Positions 44,198-54,200 are shown, numbered from the stretch's first letter. The stretch is 64,000 nucleotides of DNA from Nitratidesulfovibrio sp. (GCF_040373385.1 NZ_JBDXXH010000004.1:115952-179951), one strand, 5' to 3'. Translations and numbers: made by a program. The notes: a model not told the origin generated them from the sequence alone.

Positions 44198-44476
44198 TTA
44201 ATGGTAATCCACGATTTCTACAGCGTGGGCTGTTCCGTCTCGCCAGACGAAGCAGATGCGCCACTGGTCGTTGATCCGTATGCTGTGCTGCCCTTGCCGG
44301 TCGCCTTTGAGTGTTTCGAGGCGGTTGGCGGGCGGAATGCGCAGGTCGTCAAGGCAGGCAGCGGCGTCGAGCATGTCGAGCTTGCGCAGGGCGACGCTGG
44401 CGAAGGCGGTGAATCTGCGGATTGGTGCCCCCTCAAAGAGAGCCCGTGTTTCCTTGCACTTGAATGACGAGATCAT
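44198..44476 (-). CDS. higB: HigB/RelE-family toxin
   Basis: A 92-residue ribosome-dependent mRNA endonuclease of the RelE/ParE superfamily. Landmarks are the N-terminal FKCKETRALFEG, then LRIPPANRLETLKGDRQGQHSIRINDQWRICFVWRDGTAHAVEIVDYH. The last segment carries the family's RI-x-D-x-WR-I-C-F core and terminal D-Y-H. It comes first in the operon, with the HigA antitoxin 10 bases downstream. A 19-bp palindrome 14 bases upstream of its start is a likely autoregulatory operator. All key basic residues seem present, so the module is probably functional. Confidence 0.92.
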   Translation of the reverse strand: MISSFKCKETRALFEGAPIRRFTAFASVALRKLDMLDAAACLDDLRIPPANRLETLKGDRQGQHSIRINDQWRICFVWRDGTAHAVEIVDYH

Positions 44477-44489
44477 TATCCGCCCGGCG

Positions 44490-44508
44490 TTTACCGTTTA
44501 ACGGTAAA
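44490..44508. promoter_or_regulatory. higBA operator palindrome
   Basis: TTTACCGTT-T-AACGGTAAA is a perfect inverted repeat 14 bases before the higB start. It is the obvious binding site for HigA or HigBA autorepression. Confidence 0.8.
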
Positions 44509-44563
44509 CTAGGCTGTGTGGCCCGGCCTGTCAATCCTGTCCGGCGTGCACGCGCACCAACGG

Positions 44564-44596
44564 AAAAAGGGCTTGTGGCGGTAACCACAAGCCCTT
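44564..44596 (-). terminator. tRNA-Pro terminator
   Basis: AAGGGCTTGTGG (44567-44578) pairs with CCACAAGCCCTT (44585-44596); on the - strand a TTTTT run follows. It ends the tRNA transcript ten bases after the encoded CCA. Confidence 0.9.
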
Positions 44597-44605
44597 CGAC
44601 CATTC

Positions 44606-44683
44606 TGGTCGGGATGAGAGGATTCGAACCTCCGGCCTCAGCGTCCCGAACGCTGCGCTCTAGCCAAGCTGAGCCACATCCCG
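44606..44683 (-). tRNA. tRNA-Pro (anticodon CGG)
   Basis: A complete cloverleaf on the - strand: acceptor CGGGATG/CATCCCG, D arm GCTC..GAGC, anticodon arm CAGCG-TTCGGGA-CGCTG with CGG at + strand 44646-44648, variable loop AGGCC, T arm GGAGG-TTCGAAT-CCTCT. The discriminator A and 3' CCA are encoded. It reads CCG codons, which are common in this high-GC genome. Confidence 0.98.
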
Positions 44684-44708
44684 TCGAGGAAGTGGTGTTT
44701 AGCGCGGG

Positions 44709-44747
44709 CGGAAGGTAATGGCAAGCGTTTTTATGGGCGGTTGTCAA
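44709..44747 (-). promoter_or_regulatory. candidate tRNA-Pro promoter
   Basis: On the - strand a perfect TTGACA -35 (44742-44747) is followed about 17-20 bases later by a TTGCCATTAC stretch that could serve as a weak -10. The position fits a short leader before the tRNA. Confidence 0.4.
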
Positions 44748-44980
44748 AAAGAGTGCGTTCACCTATTGTACATACGGCCAAGTTTACTGGCGGCTTCGTG
44801 GCCCAGAGGCGCGCAGCGCGGGCGCATCGCCCCGAACGCATCGTGCCTGGGCGGCAGCACCGGGATGCTTGGCCCACGATACGGATAGCCACTGCGAATC
44901 GCACGCAAGTTCCGGGGCCGGAACATGTCGTTCCGGTAGAGGGAGGAACCCGACGCCCGGACGTTCCCTAGGAGACCCGA

Positions 44981-46087
44981 GTGATCACGGTTGTCGTTGT
45001 CGATGATTCCGCCTTCATGCGCAAGGCGCTTTCCAGCATGCTCGAAAAAGACCCCGAAATCAGCGTGGTGGCCGTGGGCCGCGACGGTGAGGAAGGGCTT
45101 GAACTGGTGCGCAAGCACAACCCGGACGTGGTGACCCTGGACATCGAAATGCCGCGCATGGACGGGCTTACCGCGTTGCGCCGCATCATGATGGAAATGC
45201 CCCGTCCGGTGCTGATGGTCAGCTCGCTGACCACGGAAGGGGCGGAGTCCACCCTGAAGGCCCTTGAACTGGGCGCCGTGGATTTCATCCCCAAGCAGTT
45301 GTCCAAGGTTTCCCTGGACATCGTGCGCATAGAGGATGAGCTGCGAGAGAAGGTGAAGGAAATTTCGCGCCGCAAGTTTCTGCGTACCCCCCGCTCGTTT
45401 CGCGCCCCCCGCCCCGTGGGCGATGGGGGCGCTTTCGCGTCTTCTTCCACGGGTTCCACGGCCACGGGTGGCGACGGTTCGCGCCCGGTGCTTACCCCGC
45501 GTACGGGGCGCCCGGTGCGAGACATCGTGGCCATCGGCGTTTCCACCGGCGGACCGCCCGCCGTGCAGAAGGTGCTGTCGCGGCTTCCGGCGGACTTTCC
45601 CGCCAGCATCCTCATTGCCCAGCACATGCCCGCCGCGTTCACCGGCCCCTTCGCCAAGCGGCTGGACGGCGTGTGCAGCATAGCGGTGAAGGAAGCGGAA
45701 AACGGAGAGCGCCTGCGCCCCGGCACCGCCTACATCGCGCCGGGCGGCAAGCATTTGCGGGTGGACCAGAAGATCAGCATGGTAGAGGTGGTGGTTACCC
45801 CCGAACCGACGGAGGCGCTGTACAAGCCCTCGGCCAACGTGCTCATCGAGTCGGTGGCGCAGGCCATGGGCCGCCGTACTCTGGGGGTCATCCTTACCGG
45901 CATGGGCAGCGATGGCCTGGAAGGCGTGCGCGTGCTGAAGCAGAAGGGTGGCCGGGCATTGGCCCAGAGTGACGCCACCTGCGTGGTCTACGGCATGCCC
46001 AAGGCCATCGTGGATGCCGGACTGGCCGATGAAATCATAGACATAGATGACATGGCCTCTGCCATAATGGCGGGACTGTACAAGTAG
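44981..46087 (+). CDS. cheB: chemotaxis methylesterase CheB
   Basis: A response-regulator methylesterase/deamidase of 368 residues that removes receptor methyl groups. The receiver domain has D9/D10 (VVVVDDSAFMRK), the phosphoacceptor D54 (LDIEMPRMDG) and a Lys in DFIPKQ. A Ser/Thr/Gly-rich linker follows, then the methylesterase with Ser in GVSTGGPPAV, His in AQHMPAAFT and Asp in TGMGSDG. The GTG start at 44981 is supported by TAGGAGAC upstream. It opens the operon cheB-HEAT-cheR-parA-cheW-cheY-cheA, and the ~300 bases before it (44684-44980) hold no gene, presumably its promoter. Confidence 0.96.
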   Translation: MITVVVVDDSAFMRKALSSMLEKDPEISVVAVGRDGEEGLELVRKHNPDVVTLDIEMPRMDGLTALRRIMMEMPRPVLMVSSLTTEGAESTLKALELGAVDFIPKQLSKVSLDIVRIEDELREKVKEISRRKFLRTPRSFRAPRPVGDGGAFASSSTGSTATGGDGSRPVLTPRTGRPVRDIVAIGVSTGGPPAVQKVLSRLPADFPASILIAQHMPAAFTGPFAKRLDGVCSIAVKEAENGERLRPGTAYIAPGGKHLRVDQKISMVEVVVTPEPTEALYKPSANVLIESVAQAMGRRTLGVILTGMGSDGLEGVRVLKQKGGRALAQSDATCVVYGMPKAIVDAGLADEIIDIDDMASAIMAGLYK

Positions 46088-46256
46088 CCCAGGCAGGACA
46101 CCGCGCTGGCGCGGTGCTGCAGGGTGCCCGGTGGGCACGGCGCCGAACGCGACCGGACCAAGACCGATGCGTTCGGGTGCCGGAACAGGGCGGAAAGGCC
46201 GCAGGGCGGCACCGGGTCAGGCAATAGGGCCAGCCATTCCACGGAAGGACGGGAGT

Positions 46257-48182
46257 ATGTCCGAACAGCAGATCATCGAGCAACTCCAGGGCGACGACGT
46301 CGAGGCAATCCGCGAGGCGGCCTATGCCGCCGGGAACCTTCGGCTGGAAAGCGCCGTACCGCATCTGGTGGCGCACATCCAAAGCCACAACATCGGGGTG
46401 CAGGAAGCGGCCGACCGGGCCCTGCGCAAGATCGGCGGGGTAGCCGCCGTGCGCGGGGTGCTGCCCCTGTTGCGGTCGGACGACGCGCCAATCCGCAACA
46501 TCGCCATGGACGTGCTGCGCGAGATCGGGGCCGACGACTTCGACTCGCTGAAGCAGCTGTTGCATGACGACGACCCCGACATGCGCATCTTCGCATCCGA
46601 CATCCTCGGCACCTCGGAAAGCATCCTCGCGGTGCCTTCGCTGTGCGACGCCCTGCTGCGCGACCCAGAGGTCAACGTGCGCTATCAGGCCGCCGTCAGC
46701 CTTGGCACCCTGGCCTTTCCAGAGGCGGCGGAATGCCTGAACAAGGCCATGATGGACGAGGAATGGGTGCAATTCTCGGTCATCGAGGCGCTGACAAAGA
46801 TCCGGGCCGAATCGTCGGTCAATGCGCTGGTCAAGGCGCTGGACGCGGCCTCGGACCTGGTGGCCTCCATGATCGTGGACGCCCTTGGCGAGATGGGCAA
46901 CATCAAGGCCGTGCCGCTGCTGCTCAAACGCCTGGACAAGTCGCCCGGGCCGCTGCGCAACAAGATCGCCAAGGCCATCGTCAACGTGCTGGGCGGCAAG
47001 TCGCTGTCCCTGCTGGGCGAGAAGGAGCGGTTGCGCCTGCGCGACTACCTGCTGGCCGCCATGGACGACGAGGACGAGGACGTGCAGAACGCCGCCATGC
47101 GCGGCCTTGCCAGCATCGGCGGGGCAGAGGCGACGGAGGCCGTGCTGAAGGTGGCCGTGGCGCTGGACCCCGACCGCGACCACGAGCGCCTGGTGGCCTG
47201 CGTGCGCAGCCTGGCCGACATCGGCTTCAACAGCGCGGTGGACCGCCACGTGCGCAGCGACGACGAGCACACCCTGCTCATCCTCGTCGAGGCCATCCGG
47301 AGCATGCCCAGCCGCCACGGCATAGACGTGCTGCGCGGGGTGTTCTGGGACAAGCCGCGCGACGCGCAGCGGTCCATGTCCACGGTGCTGGCCGAACGTT
47401 GCGACCCCAGCGACCGCGACTTCTTCATCGACGTGCTGGACCGGCACAACGATGCCCACGTGCTGAAGGCGGCGCTGCACTACCTGGGCCGCCGGGCCAA
47501 GGCGGTGGAGGCGGGCGAGCGCATGCTGGCCCTGCTGGAACACCCCTACGACGACGTGAAGGAAGCCGCGCTCGACGCGTGCATCGCCCTGAACAACCCC
47601 GCCATGAACGCCCGCTTCCGCGAATCGTTTCGCAGCCCCGACCCGCTGCATCGCATGATGGCCGTGTACGCCATGGGGCGCTTTGACGTGGATGAGAACC
47701 TGGCCGAACTCACCGAAGCGCTGGAGGACGAAGTGCCCGACGTGCGCAAGGTGGCGCTGGAGGCGGTGGCCAACGTCTGCCCCTTCACCAGCGCGCGGCT
47801 GGAACTGGTGGTGCCCCGGCTGCACGACGAAAACCGCGAGGTGCGCCTGGCCCTCATCGAACTGCTGGGCAACTGCGGCGAAGGCAACGTCTTTCCCTAC
47901 CTGATCCAGGCCCTGGACGACCCCGACGATTGGGTGCGGGTGCGGGCCATCGAGGCGCTGGGTTCGCTGAAGGATGCCGACGCCGTGCCGCAACTGGTGG
48001 CCCTGACGGATAGCGCCGGGCACCTGGTGCTGCTGAAGGTGGTGGAGGCGCTGGGCGCCATAGGGGGCAATGTCGCGTTCCGGGCGCTGCTGCACCTGAT
48101 GGAATCGGATGACCCCGAAGTCCAGCAGGCCGCCGAGTCGGCGGCTGCCCGCATCCACGACGAACAAGGAGTGGATGACTGA
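46257..48182 (+). CDS. HEAT-repeat protein of the chemotaxis operon
   Basis: A 641-residue solenoid built almost entirely of HEAT/PBS-lyase-type repeats of about 30 residues (EAIREAAYAAGNLRLESAVPHLV and DDPDDWVRVRAIEALGSLKDADAVPQL are typical pairs). No enzymatic motif is present. It lies between cheB and cheR, and its stop overlaps the cheR start by one base, so it is co-translated with chemotaxis enzymes. A scaffold or protein-protein adaptor role for the Che complex is inferred. The start at 46257 follows GGAAGGA and begins the first repeat; a longer frame to 46131 has unlike composition. Confidence 0.88.
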   Translation: MSEQQIIEQLQGDDVEAIREAAYAAGNLRLESAVPHLVAHIQSHNIGVQEAADRALRKIGGVAAVRGVLPLLRSDDAPIRNIAMDVLREIGADDFDSLKQLLHDDDPDMRIFASDILGTSESILAVPSLCDALLRDPEVNVRYQAAVSLGTLAFPEAAECLNKAMMDEEWVQFSVIEALTKIRAESSVNALVKALDAASDLVASMIVDALGEMGNIKAVPLLLKRLDKSPGPLRNKIAKAIVNVLGGKSLSLLGEKERLRLRDYLLAAMDDEDEDVQNAAMRGLASIGGAEATEAVLKVAVALDPDRDHERLVACVRSLADIGFNSAVDRHVRSDDEHTLLILVEAIRSMPSRHGIDVLRGVFWDKPRDAQRSMSTVLAERCDPSDRDFFIDVLDRHNDAHVLKAALHYLGRRAKAVEAGERMLALLEHPYDDVKEAALDACIALNNPAMNARFRESFRSPDPLHRMMAVYAMGRFDVDENLAELTEALEDEVPDVRKVALEAVANVCPFTSARLELVVPRLHDENREVRLALIELLGNCGEGNVFPYLIQALDDPDDWVRVRAIEALGSLKDADAVPQLVALTDSAGHLVLLKVVEALGAIGGNVAFRALLHLMESDDPEVQQAAESAAARIHDEQGVDD

Positions 48183-49060
48183 TGTCCTCGCTGTTCTCCA
48201 ACTCCATCACGCTGCGCAAGGAACAGAAGATCTCCGACGAGGAGTTCGTGCAACTGCGCGACTTCATCTACCAGCAATGCGGCATCTACATCGCGGAAAA
48301 CCGCAAGTACCTGGTAGAGAACCGCCTGTCGAACCGCCTCAAGGAACTGAACCTCAAGAATTTCGGCGAATACTATTACTACCTGCGCTACGACGCCAAC
48401 AAGCGGACGGAGCTCAACCGGCTGTTCGAGGTGGTGACCACCAACGAAACCAGCTTCTACAGAAATCCCCCGCAGTTGCAGATTTTTCAGGAACACGTGC
48501 TGAAGACCACCCTGAACGAGCTGCGCGCCAAGGGGCAGAAGCGGTTGCGCATCTGGTCGGCCGGGTGCTCCACGGGTGAAGAGCCTTACACCATGGCCAT
48601 CATCCTGCACGAGGTGCTGAAGAACGAGCTTGCCAGCTGGGACATCAAGATCACCGCGAACGACCTGTCGGAGGCGGTGCTGGCCTCTGCCCGGCGCGGC
48701 GTCTATTCCGACTACGCCCTGCGCACCACCCCCAAGGAGATCGTCGACCGCTACTTCATCAAGGAGGGCACCCAGTTCAAGGTGGACCCCAAGCTGAAGC
48801 AGATGGTGAACTTCGGGCAGATCAACCTCAGCGACCGCATGGGGCTGAAGCGGGTGGAGCGCTCGCACATCGTGTTCTGCCGCAACGTGATCATCTATTT
48901 CGACGACGAGATGAAGAAGCAGGTCATCGGTTCGTTCTACGACAACCTGTTGCAGGGCGGCTTTCTGCTCATCGGGCATTCGGAATCGCTGCACAACATC
49001 ACCCGCGCCTTCAAGCCGGAACATCACACCGGCGCCATCATTTACCGCAAGCTTGAGTGA
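48182..49060 (+). CDS. cheR: chemotaxis protein methyltransferase CheR
   Basis: Methylates receptor glutamates with S-adenosylmethionine. The 292-residue protein has the helical N domain (EEFVQLRDFIYQQCGIYI, NRLSNRLKELN) and the SAM-binding IWSAGCSTGEEPYTMAI loop. The receptor-binding TTNETSFYRNP and the NVIIYFDDEMKKQVI segment follow. Its ATG overlaps the stop of the HEAT-protein gene (TGATG). No TPR or receiver extension is present. It works opposite CheB in the same operon. Confidence 0.96.
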   Translation: MSSLFSNSITLRKEQKISDEEFVQLRDFIYQQCGIYIAENRKYLVENRLSNRLKELNLKNFGEYYYYLRYDANKRTELNRLFEVVTTNETSFYRNPPQLQIFQEHVLKTTLNELRAKGQKRLRIWSAGCSTGEEPYTMAIILHEVLKNELASWDIKITANDLSEAVLASARRGVYSDYALRTTPKEIVDRYFIKEGTQFKVDPKLKQMVNFGQINLSDRMGLKRVERSHIVFCRNVIIYFDDEMKKQVIGSFYDNLLQGGFLLIGHSESLHNITRAFKPEHHTGAIIYRKLE

Positions 49061-49145
49061 CGGCGGCGGCAAGGGAGACGGCAACGTGACGGAACGGAAC
49101 CTATCCATGCCCAGAGCGGTGGGCATGGCCGGAAAGCCCCCGGCG

Positions 49146-49226
49146 GACATGGGCGACACGAGCGACACGAGCGACATGGACGACATGGACGACATGGACG
49201 ACATGGATGACATGGATGACATGGGC
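49146..49226 (+). repeat. 9-bp tandem repeat between cheR and parA
   Basis: Nine successive 9-bp units: GACATGGGC, GACACGAGC twice, GACATGGAC three times, GACATGGAT twice, GACATGGGC. In one frame they read Asp-(Met/Thr)-(Asp/Ser/Gly) within a small open frame that can start at ATG 49107 and ends at 49256, overlapping the parA start. In the parA frame a stop at 49217-49219 shows that the repeat is not part of ParA. Confidence 0.9.
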
Positions 49227-49240
49227 GCAAGGGATGGTCG

Positions 49241-50014
49241 ATGGGCGCGCGGGTAGTGGCCATCGCCAACCAGAAGGGAGGAGTGGGCAAGACCACCTCC
49301 ACCCTGACGCTTGGCGCGGCGCTTGCGCGTCGGGGCAAGCGTGTGTTGATCATGGACCTTGATCCGCACGCCAACGCCTCGGTGCACCTTCGGTTCTATC
49401 CGGAGGACCTGGACGTGACCATGTACGATCTGTTCATGGTCGAGGAAACGGCCTGGCCCGGCCTGTGGAAGCGCCTGGTGCGCCGCAACGAAGGGCAGGC
49501 CTGGGACGTGGCCCCGGCAAGCATCCAGCTTGCCGAACTGGATGTGGACCTGAAGGGCCGCAAGGGCAAGGGAGCGATACTGCAACAGGCCATCGTGCAC
49601 GTGCGCGACGACTACGACTTCATCATCATCGACTGCCCGCCGCATGTGGGCATCCTGCTGGTGAACGCGCTGGTGGCCTGCGATTTGCTTGTCATTCCCA
49701 TCCAGACGGATTTTCTGGCGCTGCATGGCCTGAAGCTGTTGTTCGACACCATCCGGGTGCTCAACAAGGTGCTGCCGCAGCCCATACGGTACAGGGCCCT
49801 GGCCACCATGTTCGACAGGCGTGCCAAGGCGTGCAACAGGGTGCTCGAACTGCTGGCACAGAAGATGGGGCCGAAGATGTTCAACACGGTGGTCGGCATG
49901 GATACCCGCTTTCGCGAGGCCAGCGCGCAGGGCAGGGTGATCTACGATCTCGACCCCGACAGCCGGGGGGCGCGTGCCTACGACGCGCTGGCCGAAGAGA
50001 TGCTGCAATCATGA
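49241..50014 (+). CDS. ParA-family ATPase of the chemotaxis operon
   Basis: A 257-residue deviant-Walker ATPase (MinD/ParA fold). The N-terminal loop is QKGGVGKTTS (residues 11-20); the Walker A' KGGVGKTT includes signature K12. Further motifs are LIMDLDPHANAS and FIIIDCPPHVG. It has no partner parB gene or DNA-binding extension. Embedded between cheR and cheW, it resembles the ParC/ParP-type proteins that place chemotaxis arrays at cell poles or on the nucleoid. AAGGGA precedes ATG 49241. Its stop overlaps the next gene by four bases. Confidence 0.9.
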   Translation: MGARVVAIANQKGGVGKTTSTLTLGAALARRGKRVLIMDLDPHANASVHLRFYPEDLDVTMYDLFMVEETAWPGLWKRLVRRNEGQAWDVAPASIQLAELDVDLKGRKGKGAILQQAIVHVRDDYDFIIIDCPPHVGILLVNALVACDLLVIPIQTDFLALHGLKLLFDTIRVLNKVLPQPIRYRALATMFDRRAKACNRVLELLAQKMGPKMFNTVVGMDTRFREASAQGRVIYDLDPDSRGARAYDALAEEMLQS

Positions 50015-50691
50015 CCCAGCGTTCACCCGAGGAGTACTTCCGCCAGCATGATTTCGGCTCGGAAACGGGCACGGGCGGCGGGGGCGAGTTCACCGCCGCC
50101 GAACGGGCCTTCATGCAGAAGTATCTTGGTGTAGAGGAAGGCGACATCCTGCGCCGCATCGGCATTGATCCTGCCCGCGCGGGCGGGGCGGGCGTTGCCG
50201 CCGGGTTTGAGGACGAGCCGGAATCTCTGGACGCCCGTCTGCGCAACGAGCCGGTGTTGCAGATGGTAGGCTTTTTCCTGGGTGCCCAGGAATTCGCCGT
50301 GCCCACGGAAGCCGTGCAGGAAGTGATCAAGTATGCAGCTCCCACGCGCCTGCCTGCCGCCCCGTCGTTCGTGGCGGGCATCGTCAACCTTCGCGGGCGC
50401 GTCACGCCGCTGGTGCGGCTGCGCGAACTGCTGGGCGTGTACGAAGGCGGCGATGGCGGCGAGAGCGAGGACAAGTTCATCATCGTCTGCCGCAGGCGCG
50501 GCCTGCAAATGGGCATGATGATCGAGCGCGTGCACACCATGTACCGGGTGCCGCAACAGGATATTGACTGGGCCATCGAATCGCATCTCGGTATCAGCGT
50601 TGATTTCGTGTCCGGCCTGCTCAAGGCGGACGAGCGCCTGGTGAGCATCGTTTCGGTGGACAAGATACTCGACTGTGTTCTGAAACGCTGA
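50011..50691 (+). CDS. cheW: CheW-domain protein with N-terminal extension
   Basis: A 226-residue coupling protein. The CheW domain spans about 80-226 (VGFFLGAQEFAVPTEAVQEVI, LPAAPSFVAGIVNLRGRVTPLV, VSIVSVDKILDCVL). The first ~80 residues form a polar, partly helical extension (RSPEEYFRQHDFG, FTAAERAFMQKYLGVEEGDILRRIG). That extension could contact the neighbouring ParA product, as in ParA-linked CheW/ParP proteins; this is an inference. ATG 50011 overlaps the parA stop. It couples receptors to the CheA of this operon. Confidence 0.92.
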   Translation: MTQRSPEEYFRQHDFGSETGTGGGGEFTAAERAFMQKYLGVEEGDILRRIGIDPARAGGAGVAAGFEDEPESLDARLRNEPVLQMVGFFLGAQEFAVPTEAVQEVIKYAAPTRLPAAPSFVAGIVNLRGRVTPLVRLRELLGVYEGGDGGESEDKFIIVCRRRGLQMGMMIERVHTMYRVPQQDIDWAIESHLGISVDFVSGLLKADERLVSIVSVDKILDCVLKR

Positions 50692-50701
50692 GGAGGCACG
50701 C

Positions 50702-51070
50702 ATGAGCAAGCATATATTGATCGTGGACGACTCCAAGACCGTTCGCAACCTGGTTGCCTTCATAATGAAAAAAGAAGGCTTCAAGGTTACCACGGCAGAG
50801 GACGGACTCGACGGTCTGGAGAAACTGTACTCCTCCGAAAAGGTCGATCTGATCATCTCCGACGTGAACATGCCGCGCATGGACGGGTTCACCTTCATCA
50901 AGACGGTGCGCGAGCAGGATGCCTATCGCGACCTGCCCATCGTGGTGTTGTCCACCGAAGGCCAGGAAAAGGACATCCAACTGGGCATGAGCCTTGGCGC
51001 CAACCTGTACATGGTCAAGCCCGCCCAGCCGGAAAAGATGGTCAAGAACATAAAGATGCTGCTCGGTTGA
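50702..51070 (+). CDS. cheY: chemotaxis response regulator CheY
   Basis: A single receiver domain of 122 residues. The acid pair is D9/D10 (LIVDDSKTVR), the phosphoacceptor D54 (DLIISDVNMPRMDG), the Thr/Ser switch in VVLSTEG and the conserved Lys in MVKPAQP. Phosphorylated by the CheA encoded next, it would act on the flagellar switch or another output. GGAGG lies before ATG 50702. It follows cheW by 10 bases and precedes cheA by 159 bases. Confidence 0.96.
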   Translation: MSKHILIVDDSKTVRNLVAFIMKKEGFKVTTAEDGLDGLEKLYSSEKVDLIISDVNMPRMDGFTFIKTVREQDAYRDLPIVVLSTEGQEKDIQLGMSLGANLYMVKPAQPEKMVKNIKMLLG

Positions 51071-51229
51071 CCGATACGTTGCAATGTAGTGGTTCTGAAC
51101 GCGCGGCACGGCGCCGCGACAAGGCTTACTGGGGGCCCGGGGAAACCGATGGATGCGGCCAGGGCGCCGCGCCGGACGGCTTCACGGCTATCGAGCACGG
51201 CCACGCCCCGGCCTACCTGAGGTGAGGGT

Positions 51230-54200
51230 ATGAGTCAGGATTTCATGGATCCGGAAATATTCGCCGATTTCATCGTCGAAGCCAAAGAGCACCTCGAGAC
51301 CATCGAGCCGAACCTGCTCGAACTCGAGAAGGCACCGGACAATCTCGCGCTGTTGAACGAGATATTTCGCCCCATGCATTCGCTGAAGGGCGCGTCCGGC
51401 TTTCTGGGGCTGAACCGGATCAACGGCCTTGCGCACCGTGCCGAAAACATCATGGACGAGTTGCGCAAGGGGGACATGACCGTCACCTCCGAGATCATGG
51501 ACGTCATCCTCTCGGCCACCGATGCGTTGCGCCAGATGGTGGACAACCTTGATTCCACCGGCGGCGAGGGCGACGTGGAGACGGAATCCATCATCGTCAC
51601 CATCGATGCCATCATGGCTGGCGGCGCTCCGCCCGTGGCCCCGCGCGCAGCGCCCGCCCCGGTGCCCGCCCCGGCGCCCGATCCGGTGCCCGAACCCGTC
51701 ACCGTGTCGGCCCCGGAGCCTGCGCCCACGCCAGCACCGGCCCCGGCCCCTGCGCCAGAACCCGCAGCTGCAGTGCCGCCGTCCCAGCCGGAACGCGAAA
51801 CCTCGGTGGCAGGCAGTGCAGCAGAGTGGATCGCCACGCTGGAGCCCCAGGAGTCCTACGCGCTCACCGCCTTCGGCGAAGGGCACCTCAAGGACTTCAT
51901 CGACGAGGCCCGCGAGATGGCGGAAAATCTCAGCTCCGGGCTGCTTGAACTGGAGCGCAACCCCACCGAGCAGGGCGAGCTGGTCAACGACCTGTTCCGC
52001 TTCTTTCACAACCTCAAGGGAAACAGTGGCATCATCGGCTTTGCCGAACTGAACAGCCTGACCCACGAGGCGGAAACCCTGCTCAACAACGTGCGCCGGG
52101 GCGAAATGACCGGCTCGCACGAACTGGTGGACCTGCTGTTGCTGGTGGTGGACCTGCTGGAGGCCCTGGTGGCGCGCATCGACCCCGCGTCCGGCAACGT
52201 CACTCCGTTCGACATTTCAGTCATCCTCGACTGCCTGCGCAAGGCCGTGGCTGGCGGTGATATCACCCTGCCCGAAGGCCTTGGCGGTCGCCGCAACGGC
52301 GGACCCGCGCCGGAAGCCGCCTTGGCGGCCAGCGCGGACAGCGCGCCCGGTGCGACCGGTGCAGATGACGATGAAGACGCCCCGTCGCCTCCCGTGGCCC
52401 CCGGCTACGACCCCGACGACGTGGCCCTGTTCGTCAACACGGTGCGCCAGCAGATGGACAACGTGGGCGTGGCCCTGAAGACCCTTGCCGCCGACGGTAC
52501 CCAGCGCGAGTACGTCGACGCCCTGTACCGGTGCCTGGTCACCATCCAGAATTCATCCGGCTACATGGGGCTCGACGATATCCGCGTCTACGCCGAACGC
52601 ACGGCGGGACTGGTGGACCAGGCGCGCTTTTCGGGCATGGATTTCAGCCTGATGGTGGACCTGATGGAGCAGGAAGCCTCCATCATCGGCGACATGCTGG
52701 AAAAGCAGATTGCCCGCATCAGCACGCCCCCCCCGGGTTCGGCACCCGCAGCCGCCCCGGCCCCCGCTCCGGTACCGGCACCCGAGGCCAAGGCCGAGTC
52801 CGCCCCTGCACCGCAAGCCAAGGCTGATCCCAAGGTCGATTCCAGCGCCGATTCCAGCGCCGATTCCGAAGACGAGGACGCAGAGGACGAAGATACGGCG
52901 GTGGTCACCATTTCCTCGGTGACCGGAACCCCCGCGCCCGCCACGGCGGTGAAGCCCGCCGCGTCCGCCGGGGCCGCACCCGCCGCCCCGGCCACGCCGC
53001 CCAAGCCCGCCGCTCCGGCGAAGCCCGCCGCCCCGTCCGCCCCGTCCGCGCCTTCGGCTCCGGCAACCCCGCCTGCCCCGTCCGCCCCCTCGGGTGGTCA
53101 GGGTGCAGCCGCGGCGGCGCAGGCCCAGCCGGCCGGCACGGCCAAGGCCTCGTCCACCATCCGCGTGGACCACGAGAAGCTGGACCACCTGATGAACCTC
53201 ATCGGCGAACTGATCATCAACCGCAACCGCTACACCATGCTGGCCCGCAGGCTGGAGGACGACACCAACGTCGTCATCGCGGAAGTGGCCCAGGACCTGT
53301 CCGAAACCACCTACGCCATGGCGCGCATTTCGGACGACCTGCAGGACACCATCATGAAGGTGCGCATGGTGCCGGTGTCGTCGGTGTTCTCGCGCTTTCC
53401 GCGCCTGGTGCGCGACCTGTCGCGCAAGAGTGGCAAGGAAGTGGACCTGATCCTGGAAGGCGAGGAAACGGAACTCGACAAGAGCGTGGTTGAAGTCATC
53501 GGCGACCCGCTGGTGCACCTCATCCGTAACGCGGTGGACCACGGCGTGGAGTCCGAGGACGAGCGCGTGGCCAAGGGCAAGAAGGCCAAGGGCAAGGTGG
53601 TCCTGCGCGCCTACCACAAGGGCAACTCCGTCGCCATCGAGATCGAGGACGACGGCAAGGGCATCGACCCGGAAAAGATGCGCGAAGTGGCCGTGCGCAA
53701 GGGCATCATCACCCCCGACGAAGCAAAGGCCATGGACGACCGCGAAGCCATGGAACTCATTTTCGCCCCCGGTTTTTCCTCTGCGGAAAAGATCACCGAC
53801 ATCTCCGGGCGCGGCGTGGGCATGGACGTGGTGCGCACCAACATCAAGAACCTGAAGGGCAGCGTCAGCATCCATTCGGAGATCGGCAAGGGCACCCGTT
53901 TCACCCTGTCCCTGCCGCTGACGCTGGCCATCATCGACGCGCTGATGGTCAACGTGGCGGGCGAGATGTACGCCATCCCGCTGGACGCCGTGTCGGAAAC
54001 CACCAAGATCGAGGCGCGCCGCCTGACGGACGTCAAGGGCCGCAAGGCCGTGACCCTGCGCGGCGAAGTGCTGGGCATCGCCTCGCTGTCCGAACTGCTG
54101 GGCCTGCCCAAGGGCGACAAGCAGGAAGTGCTGTCCGTGGTGGTCATTCACGACAACGACCGTCGCCTGGGCCTGGTGGTGGACCGCCTGCTGGAACGGC

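Noticed and set aside
49053..49106. TTG-initiated extension of the repeat frame into cheR
   Set aside because: TTG has no ribosome binding site and overlaps the cheR stop; only the part from ATG 49107 is worth considering.
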